NCBI RefSeq assembly: GCF_025149785.1
Contig: NZ_CP102277.1
Span: 2,294,001-2,358,000, forward strand
Origin: Coprococcus comes ATCC 27758
Lineage (GTDB): Bacteria; Bacillota; Clostridia; Lachnospirales; Lachnospiraceae
Direction: 5' to 3'
Length of the DNA: 64,000 nt
Shown: positions 1 through 9,080 of the stretch, one piece after another
Numbering within the stretch: the first letter of the stretch is position 1
Layout: each line of letters begins with the position of its first letter
The notes under the pieces: model-generated
What the model saw: only the letters and a program-made list of their open reading frames with translations
The model's database searches: none
Told to the model about the DNA's origin: nothing
Made by a program: the position numbers and the translations under genes

Positions 1-185
1 CCAATAATATTGAAAACCGTACTTCCGATTGCAAATATCATAACAAAGAAAATACCGATTTTATATTCACTAAGGTAAGTAAAAAGTTTCTTCATGGTAC
101 CTTTGAAGTCTTTTGCCTTCTCGCCGGTTCCCATTCTTCCATGTCCACCGCCCATAGGTCCTCTTCTTCTTGGCTGATTACTCAT
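1..185 (-). CDS. ABC exporter, ATP-binding/permease (5' part only)
   Basis: Only the first ~61 residues lie in the window; the rest runs off the left edge. The visible part has a Gly/Arg-rich cytoplasmic head (MSNQPRRRGPMGGGHG) and then the start of a first membrane helix after KLFTYLSEYKIGIFF, the usual opening of the second half of a heterodimeric ABC exporter. The start is ATG at 185, with AGGAGG just upstream inside the end of the previous gene. Only 1 bp separates the two genes, so they are surely co-translated. By family knowledge it pairs with the upstream ABC protein to form one multidrug- or lipid-type exporter. Substrate unknown. Confidence 0.8.
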   Translation of the reverse strand, partial: MSNQPRRRGPMGGGHGRMGTGEKAKDFKGTMKKLFTYLSEYKIGIFFVMIFAIGSTVFNII

Positions 186-186
186 A

Positions 187-2580
187 CTATGCTTCCTCCT
201 TTCCGTCATTTTCGTTATTTAAGTCTCTCGCAAGCTCTGCTTCAGAAAGCTGCGATGACGCAATCTGATAATATGCATCACAGGATTTCAGAAGCTCTTT
301 GTGTGTTCCGATTCCCGCAATCTTTCCATCATCCAGCACAATGATCTGCTCCGCATGTAAAATGGTGCTGATTCGCTGTGCTACAATGATCACTGTGCTG
401 TCCTGTGTCTTTTCTTTCAATGCAGCACGAAGGGTTACGTCTGTCTTATAATCCAGTGCTGAAAAACTGTCATCAAAAATATAAACTTTTGGTTTCTTTG
501 CAATCGCACGTGCGATAGAAAGACGCTGCTTCTGACCGCCGGATACGTTGGAACCGCCCTGTGCGATCGGACTTTCGTATTTTTTATGTTTCTCTTCGAT
601 AAACTCAGTTGCCTGTGCGATTTCTGCGGCTTCCTTCATCTCGGCTTCGGATCCATCCGGATTGCCATACAGAATATTAGAAGCGATGGTTCCTGAGAAC
701 AGAACACCTTTCTGTGGCACATAACCAAGTTCTTCTCTCAGATCATGCTGCGTGAGAGTGCGGACATCTTTTCCGTCTAAGGTAATAAATCCCTCTGTCA
801 CATCATAGAATCTTGGAATCAGGTTGATCATGGTAGATTTACCACTTCCGGTACTTCCAATGATTGCTGTCGTCTGTCCCGGCTTTGCAGTAAAGCTGAT
901 GTCGTGAAGCACATCCTCTTCTGCTCCAGGATAACGGAAGGATACATGATGGAATTCTACTTCACCTTTTCCGTTCTCACCCAGTTTTTCCGGTGTCTTC
1001 CTATCTTCGATTGCTGTCTCGCTGGTCAGAATTTCATCCACACGGTCTGCTGCAACAGCTGCTCTTGGAAGCATAATAGAAATCATACAGATCATAAGGA
1101 AGGACATGATGATCTGCATTGTATACTGGATAAATGCCATCATATCACCAACCTGCATCTGCCCGTCACTGACACCATGTGCGCCACTCCATACAATCAG
1201 TATGGTAATTCCGTTCATGATCAGCATCATCATCGGCATCATAAATGTCATGGCACGGTTTACAAATAAGTTGGTTCTTGTCAGATCTCTGTTCGCTTTA
1301 TCAAATCGTTCTTCTTCATGCTTTTCTGTACTGAATGCACGGATAACCGAAAGTCCGGTAAGGATCTCACGAGTAACAAGGTTCAGTCTGTCAACCAGAT
1401 TCTGCAGAATCTTAAATTTTGGTATTGCCACAATAAATAATACAGCAACAACCATCACGATCAGGATTACCCCAAGTACGATGATCCATGACATGCTGAC
1501 ATTCGTATGGAGAACCTTAAAAATACCTCCAATTGCCATGATTGGTGCATACATCACCATTCTCAAAAGCATAACTGCAAGCATCTGGATCTGCTGGATA
1601 TCATTGGTACTTCTTGTGATCAGTGATGCAGTTGAAAACTTGTCAAATTCTGCATTGGAAAATCCAACAACTTTTTTAAATACCTTTCCTCTCAGATCAC
1701 GTCCCGTACTTGCTGCCACTCTGGAAGCAAGAAGTCCTACGGTAACACTTGCGAGCATTCCAAGAAATGCAAGTGCAAGCATCTTACCGCCAGTTGTTAA
1801 AATATATCTGTTCTGGATCTTATCTGTATTCACGCCCAGAACACTGTAGGTTTCTTTAATATATGAAGTTGCTGCCTGTTCCAGCATAGTATCCGGCATA
1901 TCGTCCATTTTTTCTGATATTTTATCAATAACGTCTGCTCTCTGTTCATCCGGTATCATGTTCAGGATCTCAAAGATATCTGCATTTTCGATCTTTTTCA
2001 CCTGTTCATCAATGTTTTTCTGCATTTCATCCTGCTGTTTCTTGGCAAGCTCCGGATTTGCCGCAAGTGCTGCTTTCTGCTCATCTGTCATCTGGGACTG
2101 CATACTCTCTGCCTGTTTCTCAGCCTGTTCCTTTATAGAAGAAATCATGTTTTCTTTCATGGATTCTTCCATCTTCTTTGTTGTATCGCTTCCAGATTCA
2201 AATCCATAAGTCAGAAGCATCGGCTTTCCAAGGATGTCAAATACCTTTCCTGACTTTTCTTCATCTTTTTTCACGGAATCCTTCAGAACATAAATTGCTC
2301 CATCATACTTATAATCCGAATCGGATTCCTTTTTCTCATATGCATCCAGCACTGTCTGCTGGTCTTCTTCTGCCACAAAAAGCAACAGCTTATTCATCTC
2401 TTCCTCTGCGATTGCATCCGGAATCTTCTCATCAATTCCTCCCTGCTGGATTCCGACATTGACAATGTCTGAAGTATAAGAAGGCAATGACAGATCGCAG
2501 TACGCCTGAACGATCAGGATAACAACAATCGCTGCTATAGTTGCTGCATAAGGCTTCAAATGTTTGAATAGCTTTCTCAT
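187..2580 (-). CDS. ABC exporter, fused membrane and ATPase domains, with large extracytoplasmic insert
   Basis: This 797-aa half-transporter has a first helix near residues 12-28. A long charged insert follows (about 40-255, rich in Lys, Glu, Gln and Met), then the remaining membrane helices (about 265-515). The C-terminal ATPase has Walker A GSTGSGKST, signature VSGGQKQR, and Walker B IFDDSFSALD with D in place of the usual catalytic Glu. That change suggests the degenerate ATP site of a heterodimer whose partner starts 1 bp downstream. The usual length is 570-620 aa, so the insert adds about 200 residues outside the cell. It follows a marR gene by 32 bp and is probably repressed by it. Substrate not predictable; drug, peptide or lipid export is likely. 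Confidence 0.9.
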   Translation of the reverse strand: MRKLFKHLKPYAATIAAIVVILIVQAYCDLSLPSYTSDIVNVGIQQGGIDEKIPDAIAEEEMNKLLLFVAEEDQQTVLDAYEKKESDSDYKYDGAIYVLKDSVKKDEEKSGKVFDILGKPMLLTYGFESGSDTTKKMEESMKENMISSIKEQAEKQAESMQSQMTDEQKAALAANPELAKKQQDEMQKNIDEQVKKIENADIFEILNMIPDEQRADVIDKISEKMDDMPDTMLEQAATSYIKETYSVLGVNTDKIQNRYILTTGGKMLALAFLGMLASVTVGLLASRVAASTGRDLRGKVFKKVVGFSNAEFDKFSTASLITRSTNDIQQIQMLAVMLLRMVMYAPIMAIGGIFKVLHTNVSMSWIIVLGVILIVMVVAVLFIVAIPKFKILQNLVDRLNLVTREILTGLSVIRAFSTEKHEEERFDKANRDLTRTNLFVNRAMTFMMPMMMLIMNGITILIVWSGAHGVSDGQMQVGDMMAFIQYTMQIIMSFLMICMISIMLPRAAVAADRVDEILTSETAIEDRKTPEKLGENGKGEVEFHHVSFRYPGAEEDVLHDISFTAKPGQTTAIIGSTGSGKSTMINLIPRFYDVTEGFITLDGKDVRTLTQHDLREELGYVPQKGVLFSGTIASNILYGNPDGSEAEMKEAAEIAQATEFIEEKHKKYESPIAQGGSNVSGGQKQRLSIARAIAKKPKVYIFDDSFSALDYKTDVTLRAALKEKTQDSTVIIVAQRISTILHAEQIIVLDDGKIAGIGTHKELLKSCDAYYQIASSQLSEAELARDLNNENDGKEEA

Positions 2581-2612
2581 ATAGCAATTATTTCCTTTCT
2601 TAGTAACTATTT

Positions 2613-3113
2613 TTATTCCTCAAATGGGTTTTTACATGGCATATCACGGAATTCTTTTTCCTGGAAAAGATTGTCACTCATCTGTAAAAGCAGTCTTCTA
2701 CACAGTATTTTCTCTTCTGTGCTCATATTCTTCAGGAGTGTATTTTCCGTGCTTCGGAGAATCTCATGCATGTTGCCAAGAATCTTCTCTCCACGTTCTG
2801 TCAGATGGATCCTTGTCATCCGCTGGTCTTTTTCGTCCTGCTCTTTTCTAATATATCCGAGCTTTTCAAGTTTCTGAACTGCTACATTCACCGATGGCGG
2901 CGTAATGTGAATATGATCTGCAAGCTCTCTCTGTGACATCGGTCCTACCATCTGCAATATTGCAAGAATTCCTGCCTGTCCGGCTTTCAGCTCTGTATCC
3001 TTCATCTGGTTCGTCACATACCATTTATACATATGTCCGACCTGTGCAAGAAGAAGTTGTACCGGCATATTCTCCCTGGTAAAATCCCCACACTCAAATT
3101 TATCCGACTTCAC
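2613..3113 (-). CDS. MarR-family transcriptional regulator
   Basis: The 166-aa protein has a MarR winged helix at about residues 40-130: QRELADHIHITPPSVNVAVQKL is the recognition region, and the wing follows in KDQRMTRIHLTERG. Such proteins bind short palindromes as dimers and usually release them on binding a small aromatic or toxic ligand. The start is taken as GTG at 3113, after GGGAGGTG with 5 nt spacing. It is the first gene of the operon with the two ABC exporter halves. Three palindromic boxes lie in its leader, two of them between the -10 and the start, so it very likely represses itself and the exporter. Confidence 0.9.
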   Translation of the reverse strand: MKSDKFECGDFTRENMPVQLLLAQVGHMYKWYVTNQMKDTELKAGQAGILAILQMVGPMSQRELADHIHITPPSVNVAVQKLEKLGYIRKEQDEKDQRMTRIHLTERGEKILGNMHEILRSTENTLLKNMSTEEKILCRRLLLQMSDNLFQEKEFRDMPCKNPFEE

Positions 3114-3134
3114 CCTTTCACCTCCCGCAATTTA

Positions 3135-3163
3135 ATTAGATGTCTATTCATTAGAAGTCTAAT
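3135..3163. promoter_or_regulatory. Putative MarR operators, two palindromes
   Basis: Two related boxes lie between the -10 element and the marR start: a TAGA-TG-TCTA core at 3137-3146 and the perfect palindrome ATTAGA-AG-TCTAAT at 3150-3163. A weaker relative, ATTA-N6-TAAT, lies at 3247-3260, upstream of the -35. The spacing and position fit autorepression by the adjacent MarR protein. Confidence 0.65.
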
Positions 3164-3167
3164 CGTT

Positions 3168-3196
3168 ATTTTATGCGTATCACACATATAAGTCAA
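3168..3196 (-). promoter_or_regulatory. Promoter of marR-ABC operon
   Basis: On the minus strand, TTGACT (3191-3196) and TAAAAT (3168-3173) are 17 bp apart, a near-consensus sigma-A promoter. The MarR palindromes lie just downstream. Confidence 0.7.
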
Positions 3197-3292
3197 CATT
3201 TATTCTCAATAATTTATATTTTTATAATATTTTTCACAAACAAATAATTAAATGCCTAATTATTATTTTCTCATATTAAAACACTACGAAAA

Positions 3293-3336
3293 TCAAAAAA
3301 GGACTCTTCTGCCATTTTCTGTGCAAAAAAGTCCTT
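3293..3336 (-). terminator. Terminator after threonine aldolase-like gene
   Basis: A hairpin with arms AAGGACT/AGTCCTT is followed on the minus strand by a T run. It lies downstream of the minus-strand gene ending at 3389. Confidence 0.6.
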
Positions 3337-3388
3337 ATCATTTACCATATCTGCCTTACCTGTAAAGCTTTATTCAATTTTTCACAAA

Positions 3389-4414
3389 TTACATATCTTG
3401 CAGGAATGCCTTCACATTTTCCTCTTTTGTCGCCCAGGAAGTGCATAATCGGATCACACTATGGGTCTCATCGTACCTTTCCTGATAAGTTACGCCATAT
3501 TTTTGACGGATTTCCTGCAATTTGGCATCTTCCACAATAATGAACTGCTGGTTGGTATTGCTGTCCATGAAGAATTCATATCCTTTTTCTTTCAGTCCGT
3601 CTTTCAAAAGCATTGCCATATCAATCGCATGTTTGGAGATTTCAAAATAAAGACCATCTTTAAAAAGCTCCAGGAACTGAACGCCAAGCAGTCTTCCTTT
3701 TGCAAGCATTCCACCTTTTTGTTTAATGCAGTAACGAAAATCTTGCTTTAGACATGGATTTGTGATAACCACAGCTTCTCCGAACAATGCACCGACCTTT
3801 GTTCCTCCAATATAGAATACATCACAACACTTTGCAATATCCGGAAGTGTCACATCTGTTCCCGGTGCCATCAGCCCATAACCCATTCTTGCCCCATCCA
3901 GGAAAAGATAAAGTCCACATTCCTTACATACAGTAGAAATATTTTCAAGTTCATTCTTTGTATACAATGTTCCTACCTCTGTCGGATGTGAAATATAAAC
4001 CATCTTTGGCTGTACAATATGTTCACGAGACTCATCACTCCAGTGCAGGTCGTAATATTCCTTGATCTGCTGTCCTGTAATTTTTCCTTCCTTTGAAGGA
4101 AGTGCCAGAACTTTGTGTCCGGTCGCTTCTACAGCCCCGGTCTCATGGACATTGATATGTCCGCTGTCTGCGCAGAGCACTCCCTGAAATGGACGCAGAA
4201 TAGAAGAAATTACTGTAAAATTCGTCTGGGTTCCTCCCACCAGAAAATGAACATCTGCCTCCGGTGCTTCACACACCTTCTTAATTGCTTCTCTCGCTTC
4301 TTCACAGTAAGGATCTTCCCCATATCCTACTGTCTGCTCCATATTGGTCTCGGCAAGCTTCTCGATAATTCTCGGATGTGCCCCTTCTGTGTAATCGCTA
4401 GTAAACAAAATCAT
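3389..4414 (-). CDS. Low-specificity threonine aldolase-like PLP enzyme
   Basis: This 341-aa fold-type I PLP enzyme of the beta-eliminating lyase/threonine aldolase family splits L-threonine or L-allo-threonine to glycine and acetaldehyde. Visible signs are the N-terminal SDYTEGAHPRI, the FLVGGTQTNFT cofactor loop, the substrate/PLP Asp in LFLDGARMGYGL and the Schiff-base lysine in YIGGTKVGALFG. The length fits the family (330-360 aa). Its ATG overlaps the thiE stop by 4 bp (ATGA), so it is the last gene of a thiM-thiE-aldolase operon. The link to thiamine could be glycine supply for the thiazole ring, but that is inference. The exact substrate is not shown by sequence. Confidence 0.85.
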   Translation of the reverse strand: MILFTSDYTEGAHPRIIEKLAETNMEQTVGYGEDPYCEEAREAIKKVCEAPEADVHFLVGGTQTNFTVISSILRPFQGVLCADSGHINVHETGAVEATGHKVLALPSKEGKITGQQIKEYYDLHWSDESREHIVQPKMVYISHPTEVGTLYTKNELENISTVCKECGLYLFLDGARMGYGLMAPGTDVTLPDIAKCCDVFYIGGTKVGALFGEAVVITNPCLKQDFRYCIKQKGGMLAKGRLLGVQFLELFKDGLYFEISKHAIDMAMLLKDGLKEKGYEFFMDSNTNQQFIIVEDAKLQEIRQKYGVTYQERYDETHSVIRLCTSWATKEENVKAFLQDM

Positions 4415-5049
4415 TTCAACATACCCTCTACTTTCTCTTTTAATTCTTTTGTAGCCTGCTCAATATCCGGCTGTCCAAAAACTGCACTGATCACGGCAAC
4501 TCCACAGATTCCGTTTCCGGCAAGCTCTGTCACATTCTCTTCCGTGATTCCCCCAATTGCCACAACCGGAATCTCCACCTTCTCACAGATTTCTTTCAAA
4601 ATCTTATGATCCAGCTTTGTTGCATCTGCCTTTGATGTCGTGCCAAAGACTGCACCGACTCCCAGATAATCGGCTCCATGTGCCTGCGCCTTTAGCGCCT
4701 GCTCCACCGTCTTTGCCGTAACACCGATGATCTTGTCCTCACCCAGTGTTTTCCGCACATCAAGAGCTTCCATATCGCTCTGCCCCACATGCACACCATC
4801 GGCATCTACCTTCTTTGCAATCTCAACATTGTCATTGATCACAAATGGTACATGGTAGGATTTACAGAGTCTGGCAATCTCTTTTGCTTCTGCCAGAAAC
4901 TCTTCCTCACCCAGATTTTTTTCCCTGAGCTGGATAAATGTAGCCCCGCCTTTCAGCGCTTTTTCCACCTGGCTGTACAGGCTTTCTCCATTCAGCCAGT
5001 GACGGTCTGTTACCGCATACAGAACCATATCTTTCTTATCTAATCTCAT
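4411..5049 (-). CDS. thiE: Thiamine-phosphate synthase
   Basis: The 212-aa cytoplasmic TIM-barrel enzyme joins HMP-pyrophosphate and thiazole phosphate to give thiamine phosphate. Recognisable motifs are LYAVTDR at the N-terminus, FIQLREKN (pyrophosphate/Mg region), VPFVINDN, DGVHVGQSDM, GADYLGVGAVFGTTSK and VVAIGGI near the end. The longer frame up to 5229 is ignored because MRLDKKDMVLYAVTDR at 5049 gives the family length. The gene overlaps thiM by 14 bp upstream and the aldolase gene by 4 bp downstream, indicating translational coupling. No TPP riboswitch is evident upstream of the operon. Confidence 0.95.
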   Translation of the reverse strand: MRLDKKDMVLYAVTDRHWLNGESLYSQVEKALKGGATFIQLREKNLGEEEFLAEAKEIARLCKSYHVPFVINDNVEIAKKVDADGVHVGQSDMEALDVRKTLGEDKIIGVTAKTVEQALKAQAHGADYLGVGAVFGTTSKADATKLDHKILKEICEKVEIPVVAIGGITEENVTELAGNGICGVAVISAVFGQPDIEQATKELKEKVEGMLK

Positions 5050-5857
5050 ATTTTGCACCTTCTTCCAATTCTTTTCCTTCCATATTATAAATCGCATCGA
5101 TGATCCGATTACGGTAGGTTGCATTTCCATCTCCCGGCTGCATATATTTCCAGCCAGTCTCACCGGCAAGCCCCATGGCACAGACCGCTGCTGCCGCTGC
5201 TTCCAGATTATTCTCCGGATTCGCCGCAAGGAATGCCGTCATCATCCCGGAAAGCTGACACCCGGTTCCGGTGATCCGTCCCATCTCCGGCCGTCCGTTC
5301 CGGATCACAAAGCACCTCTTTGCATCACTTACAAGGTCTATTCCTCCAGTCACAGCAATCACGGAACCTGTCCTTCTGGAAAAATCCTTTATAAACGGAA
5401 TCATTTTCTCCAGATTCTGCTCCGTCAGTGTATCTGCCTCGTCTGCATCCACACCACTCGTTGTACCATGTCCTGCTGCTAAGGTCTTGATCTCAGAAAT
5501 ATTTCCCCGGATCACATCAAACTGAATATCACGTATCAGATTCAGTGCCGCCTCTGTTCGGAACGAACTCGATCCTGCTCCGACCGGATCCAGCAACACT
5601 TTATGATGCAGCTCGTTGGATTTCTTTCCTGCTTTTTGCATACTTTCAATCTTGCGCGGATTTAACATTCCCATATTGATATTCAGTCCCTGACAGATGG
5701 ATGTGATCTCTTCAATATCAGTCGGCTCATCTGACATAATCGGACTTGCACCGCAGGCAAGAACCATATTTGCCACATCATTGATCGTCACATAATTTGT
5801 GATATTGTGTATCAGTGGTGCTTTTTTTCGTACTTCATCCAGATAGTTTCCAAGCAT
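5036..5857 (-). CDS. thiM: Hydroxyethylthiazole kinase
   Basis: The 273-aa ribokinase-like enzyme phosphorylates 4-methyl-5-(2-hydroxyethyl)thiazole for thiamine salvage. Motifs: PLIHNITNYVT at the N-terminus, ASPIMSDEP, HKVLLDPVGAG, DVIRGNISEI and the C-terminal anion hole GRITGTGCQLSG. The frame is open to 5953, but ATG 5857 follows GGAGG with good spacing and gives the normal ThiM length. It heads thiM-thiE-aldolase. ThiD is not in the window, so the operon covers salvage and condensation only. Confidence 0.95.
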   Translation of the reverse strand: MLGNYLDEVRKKAPLIHNITNYVTINDVANMVLACGASPIMSDEPTDIEEITSICQGLNINMGMLNPRKIESMQKAGKKSNELHHKVLLDPVGAGSSSFRTEAALNLIRDIQFDVIRGNISEIKTLAAGHGTTSGVDADEADTLTEQNLEKMIPFIKDFSRRTGSVIAVTGGIDLVSDAKRCFVIRNGRPEMGRITGTGCQLSGMMTAFLAANPENNLEAAAAAVCAMGLAGETGWKYMQPGDGNATYRNRIIDAIYNMEGKELEEGAKYEIR

Positions 5858-6072
5858 TCTTTTCCTCCGGTAAATCATATTATTTCTTATATCTTTAAAA
5901 TTGTCTCTATAATTATAAAAAGACAGATATATGTCTGCCTTTCTTCTTTTCACTATTTCTTATTATACTCTTGATTTTCTGAAATGCAATCTGCATTTAC
6001 CTGAAACATATGTCATTTCCATTCTCATCCCTGTATCCGGCAGATCTATAAAAGACTTCTCCAGATAACAAC

Positions 6073-6102
6073 CGGGGCAGATGCTTTTTCACATCCGCCC
6101 CG
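6073..6102 (-). terminator. Hairpin, probable terminator of MFS/amidohydrolase operon
   Basis: Stem of 11 bp (arms CGGGGCAGATG and CATCCGCCCCG, one G-U on the minus strand) with an 8-nt loop, just downstream of the MFS gene. The T tract on the minus strand is weak. Confidence 0.45.
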
Positions 6103-6138
6103 ACTTCTTATTCACATGTTCACATGAATTTCAATATT

Positions 6139-7587
6139 CTATTTGCTTTCTGCTGCTTTCTTGCTCATCTCCGGTTTTACAATGAAGATTACCAGAAGAA
6201 GTCCAATCAGAGTAACGACTGCTGCTGTCCAGAATACAGATTTTACACCATTCTGGATCAGTGCTACATTGGTCGGATCAGCTGATGTACTTGCATTATA
6301 TGCGACTGCAAATACTGCAACTGCAATTGTTCCTGAAAGTGAGTTTGCGAAGTTAACCAGAGAAGTTCCGATTCCCATATCTTCCGGTGCCAGCATTGCC
6401 TGTGCTGTTGGCGTAATGGATACAGCACGGAAGCTTTCAGCAATACCTGTAACTGCAAGTGCTACAAAATAAATCATGATCGAAGCACCTGAATTTGTTA
6501 CCAACGCCATCACAGCCATCGGGATCATTGCAAGACTTGTACCAATTACCATTGCTTTCCATGCATTGGCAGCTTTCTTTCCTACCCATGCACCTGCGAT
6601 AGTAGGAAGAATGATTGTAATCAGTGTACGAGGCATCTGCAGTGCACCTGCTGCACTCGTGGATGCTCCCATAACCTGCATGGCACCGATCGGTGCATAA
6701 TAGTTCATGGCATTCTGATAGAAATAGCAGATAAATCCTACAATAAGGAGTACTGTGTAGTTTTTATTTTTAAATAATTTCATTGGAATCAACGGCTCTG
6801 CAGCTTTATTTTCAATCTTAACAAGTGCAATAAGAGCAATGATACCAATTACAAGACCTGCAAGAATCATTGGATTTGTCCATCCCATAGAAGATCCAAA
6901 GTTCAGTGCAAGCAGAATTCCGCAAAGTGATATGATGAGTGCGATCATCCCCGGAACATCAATCGTAACCTTTCCTTCTCTTTTCTGATTCGGCATGTTC
7001 ATTCCAATCAGTACTATACCAAGAATAAGTGGAATTGCCGGCATAAGGATTGCCACAGTCAATAATCCCATATCTGTTAAAATACCTGCGATGATACTTC
7101 CTCCAAATCCACCAACAGCGATTGCGGTTGCAAGCATACCCATTGCCTTTGGTACATCTTTTCTTTCATTGATAAGACCTGCGATAATGTATGGTGCTGC
7201 TGTAAATGCGCCCTGTGCAAGGCTGACAATCAGTCTGAGGATCATCAGTGGAATCAGAGATCTCACAAATGCAAATGCAAAACCTGCAAGTGCACAGATA
7301 ATTCCAGGAATCACTACAATGTTTCTTCTACCAATAAGGTCACCTAATTTTCCTCCGATCGGAGTCATAATCGATACACCGATCGCACCTACGATAGAGA
7401 AGAGTCCTACATATCCCATCGCATCAACTTTTTCAAGGATAGGTGCTGTTAACGTTGCAAATACCAGTCCATACATTGCTACAGAAAGCATCATGCAGAT
7501 ACATCCGATCTGAACCAAGTTTTTCTTTGCCTTCGGAAGCGGAATCGCAACCTGTGGCTGTTCCTGAGCCTGCTGTTCTTTACTCAT
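6139..7587 (-). CDS. MFS transporter, DHA2-like
   Basis: This 482-aa polytopic inner-membrane protein has about 12-14 hydrophobic segments and a short polar N-terminus. The conserved loop 2-3 motif is GGKLGDLIGRRN, typical of drug/H+ antiporters and other major facilitator proteins. Length and helix pattern are closest to the DHA2/EmrB-like branch. It lies 37 bp downstream of an M20 amidohydrolase and shares its transcript, so its natural job is probably uptake or efflux of the substrate or product of that enzyme (an acyl-amino acid or dipeptide-like compound). That assignment comes from context only. Confidence 0.85.
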   Translation of the reverse strand: MSKEQQAQEQPQVAIPLPKAKKNLVQIGCICMMLSVAMYGLVFATLTAPILEKVDAMGYVGLFSIVGAIGVSIMTPIGGKLGDLIGRRNIVVIPGIICALAGFAFAFVRSLIPLMILRLIVSLAQGAFTAAPYIIAGLINERKDVPKAMGMLATAIAVGGFGGSIIAGILTDMGLLTVAILMPAIPLILGIVLIGMNMPNQKREGKVTIDVPGMIALIISLCGILLALNFGSSMGWTNPMILAGLVIGIIALIALVKIENKAAEPLIPMKLFKNKNYTVLLIVGFICYFYQNAMNYYAPIGAMQVMGASTSAAGALQMPRTLITIILPTIAGAWVGKKAANAWKAMVIGTSLAMIPMAVMALVTNSGASIMIYFVALAVTGIAESFRAVSITPTAQAMLAPEDMGIGTSLVNFANSLSGTIAVAVFAVAYNASTSADPTNVALIQNGVKSVFWTAAVVTLIGLLLVIFIVKPEMSKKAAESK

Positions 7588-7624
7588 ATTCTTTTCCTCC
7601 TGTTCTTAAAGAAACCTTTACTCT

Positions 7625-8800
7625 CTATTTGTTATTTTTAAGCCACTGTGAAGCGCAATGGGCAAGACAAGCTGCTCCGATCGGGCAAACATCTTCATTA
7701 AACTGTGCTTTCGGATGATGTGCCGGATACTGTCCTCTTTCATCCAGATATCCTGCTGACAGATACATAAATGTACTTGGAACCTTTTCAGCGATCACTG
7801 CGAAATCTTCAGAAGCACTTGCAGAAATTCCCGGATATGGTGTGAGTCCCGGAATTCCAAGCTCCTGCATATATCCAACCACTTCGTCGGTAAGCTTCGG
7901 ATTGCAGATCAGCGGAGGAACTTCTGAGATCATCTCAATATCAACGGTTCCGTTATATACAGCTGCTGTCTTTTCAGCGACTTCTTTCATTCTGCGGACC
8001 AGAAGTTCTCTTGCTTCCGGCTTATTGGTACGGATCGTTCCCTGGAGAACAGCGGTCTCAGGAATGATGTTTGCTGCAGTTCCGCCTGCAAACTGTCCGA
8101 TTGTAAGTACACAGGAATGTGTCGGATCACTTTCTCTTGCGATCAGTTCCTGCAATGCAAGATGGATATGAACTCCGATGTTGATCGGGTCAACTCCTAC
8201 ATGTGGATAAGCACCATGGGATCCTTTTCCATGGATGGTGATCTTAAATCCATCTACAGAATACATCATCGTATCCTTATCATTGTACATAAAAAGTCCG
8301 ATTGGCATTTTTCCCGGTGATACATGGTATGCAAGTGCTGCATCAACCGGAGGATTCTCAAGAATACCATTCTCGATCATATTCTTGCTTCCTTCAAAAG
8401 TCTCTTCTGCCGGCTGGAACATGAATTTGATAGTTCCTTCCAGTGTATCTTCTTTTTCTTTCAGCATCTTTGCTGCTGTAAGAAGCATTGCAGCGTGGAA
8501 ATCATGTCCGCATGTATGTGCTTCTTTTCCTGTAGGACATGCAAATTCTTCTCCGCTTTCTTCCGGCATCGGAAGTGCATCCATATCTGCTCTCAGAAGA
8601 AGAACCTTTCCCCCTTTGCCGAGTGTAGCTGTTACCCCGTAGCCACAATCCTTCGGCTCAAGTCCGTATTCTGTCAGCTTTTCCATAACATAAGCTTTGG
8701 TCTTTGGAAGATCCAGACCAGTTTCAGCATTTTTGTGGATGTGTCTGCGGTTTGCAATTGTTTCATCCTTTAATTCCAATGCTCTTTCATAGTAATTCAT
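7625..8800 (-). CDS. M20-family amidohydrolase / N-acyl-amino-acid hydrolase
   Basis: The 391-aa metal-dependent amidohydrolase belongs to the hippurate hydrolase/IAL-deacetylase branch of peptidase family M20. Metal and catalytic motifs: LLRADMDALPM, HTCGHDFHAAMLL (His-Asp-His), FQPAEETFEGS with the catalytic Glu pair, and a C-terminal SASEDFA. The dimerisation domain sits between about residues 180 and 295 (GSHGAYPH, GGTAANIIPE). The start ATG 8800 follows AAAGGAGGG. It is first in a two-gene unit with the MFS transporter and divergent from the regulator at 9081, which probably controls it. The exact substrate is unknown; N-acyl or benzoyl amino acids are the family norm. Confidence 0.9.
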   Translation of the reverse strand: MNYYERALELKDETIANRRHIHKNAETGLDLPKTKAYVMEKLTEYGLEPKDCGYGVTATLGKGGKVLLLRADMDALPMPEESGEEFACPTGKEAHTCGHDFHAAMLLTAAKMLKEKEDTLEGTIKFMFQPAEETFEGSKNMIENGILENPPVDAALAYHVSPGKMPIGLFMYNDKDTMMYSVDGFKITIHGKGSHGAYPHVGVDPINIGVHIHLALQELIARESDPTHSCVLTIGQFAGGTAANIIPETAVLQGTIRTNKPEARELLVRRMKEVAEKTAAVYNGTVDIEMISEVPPLICNPKLTDEVVGYMQELGIPGLTPYPGISASASEDFAVIAEKVPSTFMYLSAGYLDERGQYPAHHPKAQFNEDVCPIGAACLAHCASQWLKNNK

Positions 8801-8860
8801 ACTAAGCCCTCCTTTAACTTTGTTCCTGCCATTTACATTAAAAATACTGTTCTACTTTTA

Positions 8861-9027
8861 GAATATTTACAGAACATTTTTATTAGTTTTTGGAATATTT
8901 ACAGAATAGTTATCATGATTACATAATACCAACTTCTAAAATTTTAGTCAATAATATTACAGAATATTCTTGATTTTCGTTGTTTTTACCTATTTAATCG
9001 TTATTTTTTTAATTTTCAGAATATTAT
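8861..9027. promoter_or_regulatory. Repeated operator-like boxes between amidohydrolase operon and regulator
   Basis: The 280-bp divergent spacer carries GAATATTTACAGAA twice exactly (8861-8874 and 8893-8906, 32 bp apart, about three helical turns). A related copy, AATATTACAGAATATTC, starts at 8953, and TCAGAATATTAT lies at 9016-9027. The core GAATATTC is palindromic. This is the expected layout for a regulator controlling both directions. Confidence 0.6.
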
Positions 9028-9080
9028 GGTTGATTTATGGAAGATAATTTTATATGATACTTTTTGAGAGGTGAAAGAAA

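Noticed and set aside
5858-6072. Possible TPP riboswitch before thiM
   Set aside because: Neither strand shows the CTGAGA or ACCTGATCTGG-type conserved TPP segments, and no terminator follows at the right place.
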